Of a DNA stretch of 26,918 nucleotides, positions 24,573-26,918 are shown in pieces (position 1 is the stretch's first letter; the number at the start of each line of letters is the position of its first letter). The notes beneath the pieces were generated by a model, which saw only the letters and a list, made by a program, of their open reading frames with translations, was not told the origin of the DNA and ran no database searches. Source of the stretch: Purshia tridentata (Eukaryota; Streptophyta; Magnoliopsida; Rosales; Rosaceae); the NCBI GenBank assembly GCA_003254885.1, contig QANT01000905.1:1-26918 (forward strand), written 5' to 3'. The position numbers and the translations under genes are program-made.

Positions 24573-24605
24573 TTAACGGCGGTGATGAACTTGGGAGACA
24601 GACAT
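24573..24605 (-). other. 10-codon upstream ORF before the AMBRA1-like start
   Basis: On the reverse strand, ATG at 24605-24603 opens MSVSQVHHRR and stops at TAA 24575-24573, seven bases before the main ATG at 24565. It is in a different frame from the main coding sequence. If the leader includes it, it would reduce or regulate translation of the main frame; two further in-frame ATGs at residues 6 and 7 could serve after reinitiation. Confidence 0.45.
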
Positions 24606-25446
24606 GTATGAGGACCCGATTCGGCAGTTTGTCTGAATTTGAGGAATTGTGTGAAATCAGAATCCGAGGAAAGAGAAAAAATGATGCTCTCTCTCTTTTG
24701 TTGTTTCCTTGGTTGCTTTACAAACCCGATGTGGTTAATGTATTTTGACCAACATACCCCTTTTTTTAATTTAGATGCGCCTCCTTTTTACTTTCTACTT
24801 CTTAATTTAAACCGTCCATCTAAAATTTTTAGGGGTTAATACCGTGACACGTCAGCATAAAAATTTTTTAATTTGAAAAGTTGCCATTTCCTTCTTATCA
24901 CATAGTAAATCTAACTTATCTAATGTCATAGAAGATCTTGAAGAGTGCCTTGACTTCTTATTTAAGCTGAGTTTTTTTTGTTTGGTTAAGTCCAACATAT
25001 ATGTTTTCTACGTCTATCTCTTATATACCACAATAGAATAGATGGGCCTACATGTCGCATCTACTCTTACGTCCCATTCATATGATGTGAGAAATTGACA
25101 AATAAAGTATATATACACCCGAACTATGCAAGTTTTTTTTTTTTTTTTTAATGAGAATGGAAAAACAGTTTTGGGACACAACCTGTATTGGAAAAAGTTG
25201 GGAATCTCAATTTTTAAGCAAAGCTCACAGATGTTGAATAGCATAGCATGCAAAGAAAAAGTAGTCAGATCCAAGTTGCTTCAAACAATATTTAAGTTGC
25301 TAGAAACGTACAGCAAAAGTGGGGTTCTAAACGGGGAGATTTATGCCAAAATTTTCAAACAAGCACAAATTTACAAACCCATTAATGAATAAGTAAAAAA
25401 GAACAAAAGCTATATACACAAGTGTGAAATTGGAGATGTGATCTGT
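24606..25446. other. Intergenic region between the two WD40 genes
   Basis: This holds the promoter and leader of the AMBRA1-like gene (left part) and the 3' region of the WDR26-like gene (right part). A poly-T run of 18 is at 25133-25150. The 88-codon frame at 25126-25392 starts in that run and has no recognised domain. Confidence 0.55.
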
Positions 25447-26378
25447 TCAACTGCGCTTCTGAGGTTGACTTTTAATAGATAAGCTAGACCCCCATATACG
25501 GATGGTATGATCGTCACTGCCCGATGCCAGCATTTGAGGTCTCTTAAGATTCCAACTCACACAGTTCACGGTCATTGAATGCCCAGACAAAACCTCAATT
25601 GGCCTAGACTTTCGCCGGTTCCAAATGTAAACCTATAAAAGGTAGTCAATTAAGTGAGGTTCCATTTGGTTCACTAGTTCAAGAGTAATTGGCATCTCAG
25701 CACATGTATAGGCAAGTTCTCAAAGTTGTGAATCAAGCATACCTGTGAGTTCTCACTTCCGCTGGCAATAAATGTACTATTCAATCCACCGAAGCAGGAG
25801 CGTATAACATACTTGCTCTGCTTGTGGCCCATATACTTCAATGGCATTTCCCATTTCCCAGCAACATCCCACATATGAATCTCCTGGCTATTTAGGTTGA
25901 CAATAAAGAATTTGCTATCTCCAGAAATCGAAAGGGATGTGATAGAATGGTTTTCAGAGATGACTCGCTCGGCGTTTGTTCCCACATTTAGAATCCGAAT
26001 TTCTTTATCAGAGAAAATGCTGATAAGATTTTCCCCATCTGGTGTCACGGAGAGATCTAAAATCTTGGGCATCCTCATCCCTCTCCATGCTTTTAACTCA
26101 TTGCCATCACAATCCCACATGTAGATGCCCTTTTCAGGGTCAGAACTGCCACACACAAGTCGCTTTGAGTCGGGAAACCAAGCACATGAGCTGACAATGA
26201 AGCCATGATCCCCAAATGTATGCTTGCATGTACCTGTTTCCACATCCCATAGCTTAAGGACTTCACCATTTCCACATGTGAGCAACTTTGAGTCATCAGG
26301 GCTCCATGCTACAAAGGATACTGGATTTTGGTGGCTCCGTAGGGTATGTTTTAATGTCACCCTTCCATCTTCCAGAAC
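25447..26378 (-). CDS. WDR26-like WD40 protein, 3' part only
   Basis: Two exons, 26378-25743 and 25632-25447, join in phase 0 (GT-AG intron, 110 nt) to give the last 273 aa. The family is about 520 aa, so roughly half is missing beyond the right edge. Six WD40 blades are visible, from [19 protein letters not shown] and LKLWD through [61 protein letters not shown] with VYIWN, to [21 protein letters not shown]. The order and spacing match plant WDR26 proteins, which have an N-terminal LisH-CTLH half and act in GID/CTLH ubiquitin-ligase complexes. The left boundary is a splice acceptor (tggcag before GTTCTGGAAGAT), since the frame meets TAA 34-36 bases upstream of the exon. No upstream exon is seen in the remaining 540 bases. 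Confidence 0.9.
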
Positions 26379-26918
26379 CTGCCACGGAATGGCAGAATTA
26401 ATGTCTGTAACCCTAGCACCTTAGCATCTTCCGCCGCAAGTACAGTAAGATTTCCCACAAAATTCTTTTCGTGATACAAAAGATTAAGGTGATATCCAAG
26501 TTAGTGTCTTATTTTATAACTTTTTTCCATCTAAATTACTAGTTTCTCCACATATACACAATACACTCTTTAAACATTCAGTTTATACAAGTTCTATTGA
26601 AGAGAGATGTAATACATATGAAAGTTCTATTTAAATTAACATTGTAACAATCATATATTAGGATCCTATATGGAATTACCACATTATATGTTTTGCATTC
26701 AAAAATATATTAACATTGGCATAACAATTTTAGGATCAAGATAATTTTGTTTCTGCACTAAACAGACAGCTCTTAGGATCATGCATTTGTCCATGTGGCA
26801 CCGTAAGAATAGATTTGTTTATAAATATCTCTTTATCTCCCCACAAATTTGGTGGATTCTAAAAGCAAAATGATTTTCTAAAGATTTCCTCCTCTCTCCC
26901 CACCTGGCCCGCCCCCGC
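26379..26918. other. Presumed intron of the WDR26-like gene
   Basis: No coding exon is evident on either strand in these 540 bases, which are AT-rich until a C-rich final 35 bases. Given the acceptor at 26379-26380 (reverse strand), this should be intron. A short frame around 26410-26460 on the reverse strand (reading NLTVLAAEDAKVLGLQ) is suggestive of coding but cannot be joined to the downstream exon in the family's pattern. Confidence 0.5.

Overview
The window is nuclear DNA of a eudicot plant. The genes are intron-rich with GT-AG introns and one apparent AT-AC intron. Intergenic DNA is AT-rich and carries microsatellites, TATA boxes and TGGGCY (site II) promoter motifs. The overall look of the proteins suggests a woody rosid, perhaps Rosaceae, but that is an impression and not a demonstrated assignment.

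Layout: seven protein-coding genes are supported by splice-consistent, family-consistent reading frames. On the + strand at the left are a RIN13 (RPM1-interacting protein 13)-like gene (1184-4282), a TTC4/CNS1-type TPR co-chaperone (5524-7830) and an intronless AMT1-type ammonium transporter (8552-10051). Convergent to these is GSNOR, the class III alcohol dehydrogenase (11546-14250, - strand, 9 exons, 379 aa). A small two-exon cupin follows on the + strand (16623-17033). On the - strand at the right are an AMBRA1-like WD40 protein (19845-24565, 13 exons, 778 aa) and the 3' part of a WDR26-like WD40 gene (25447-26378), whose 5' exons lie beyond the right edge.

Functional picture: these are mostly housekeeping genes and they do not form a cluster of the bacterial kind. 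GSNOR, the AMBRA1-like gene and the WDR26-like gene appear to be neighbours in Arabidopsis too (from memory At5g43940, At5g43930 and At5g43920), so the right half looks like a conserved microsyntenic block with the cupin gene inserted. Gene-free stretches hold short tandem duplications, one inverted repeat, a twin G-box palindrome and no recognisable intact transposon, tRNA or CRISPR.

Most notable are the probable U12-type AT-AC intron in the TTC4 gene, the run of SUMO-interaction-like motifs in the RIN13-like protein, a cupin without the usual histidine metal ligands, and CT-rich tracts right after the first 5' splice site of three separate genes. I did not find a convincing new multi-gene system.
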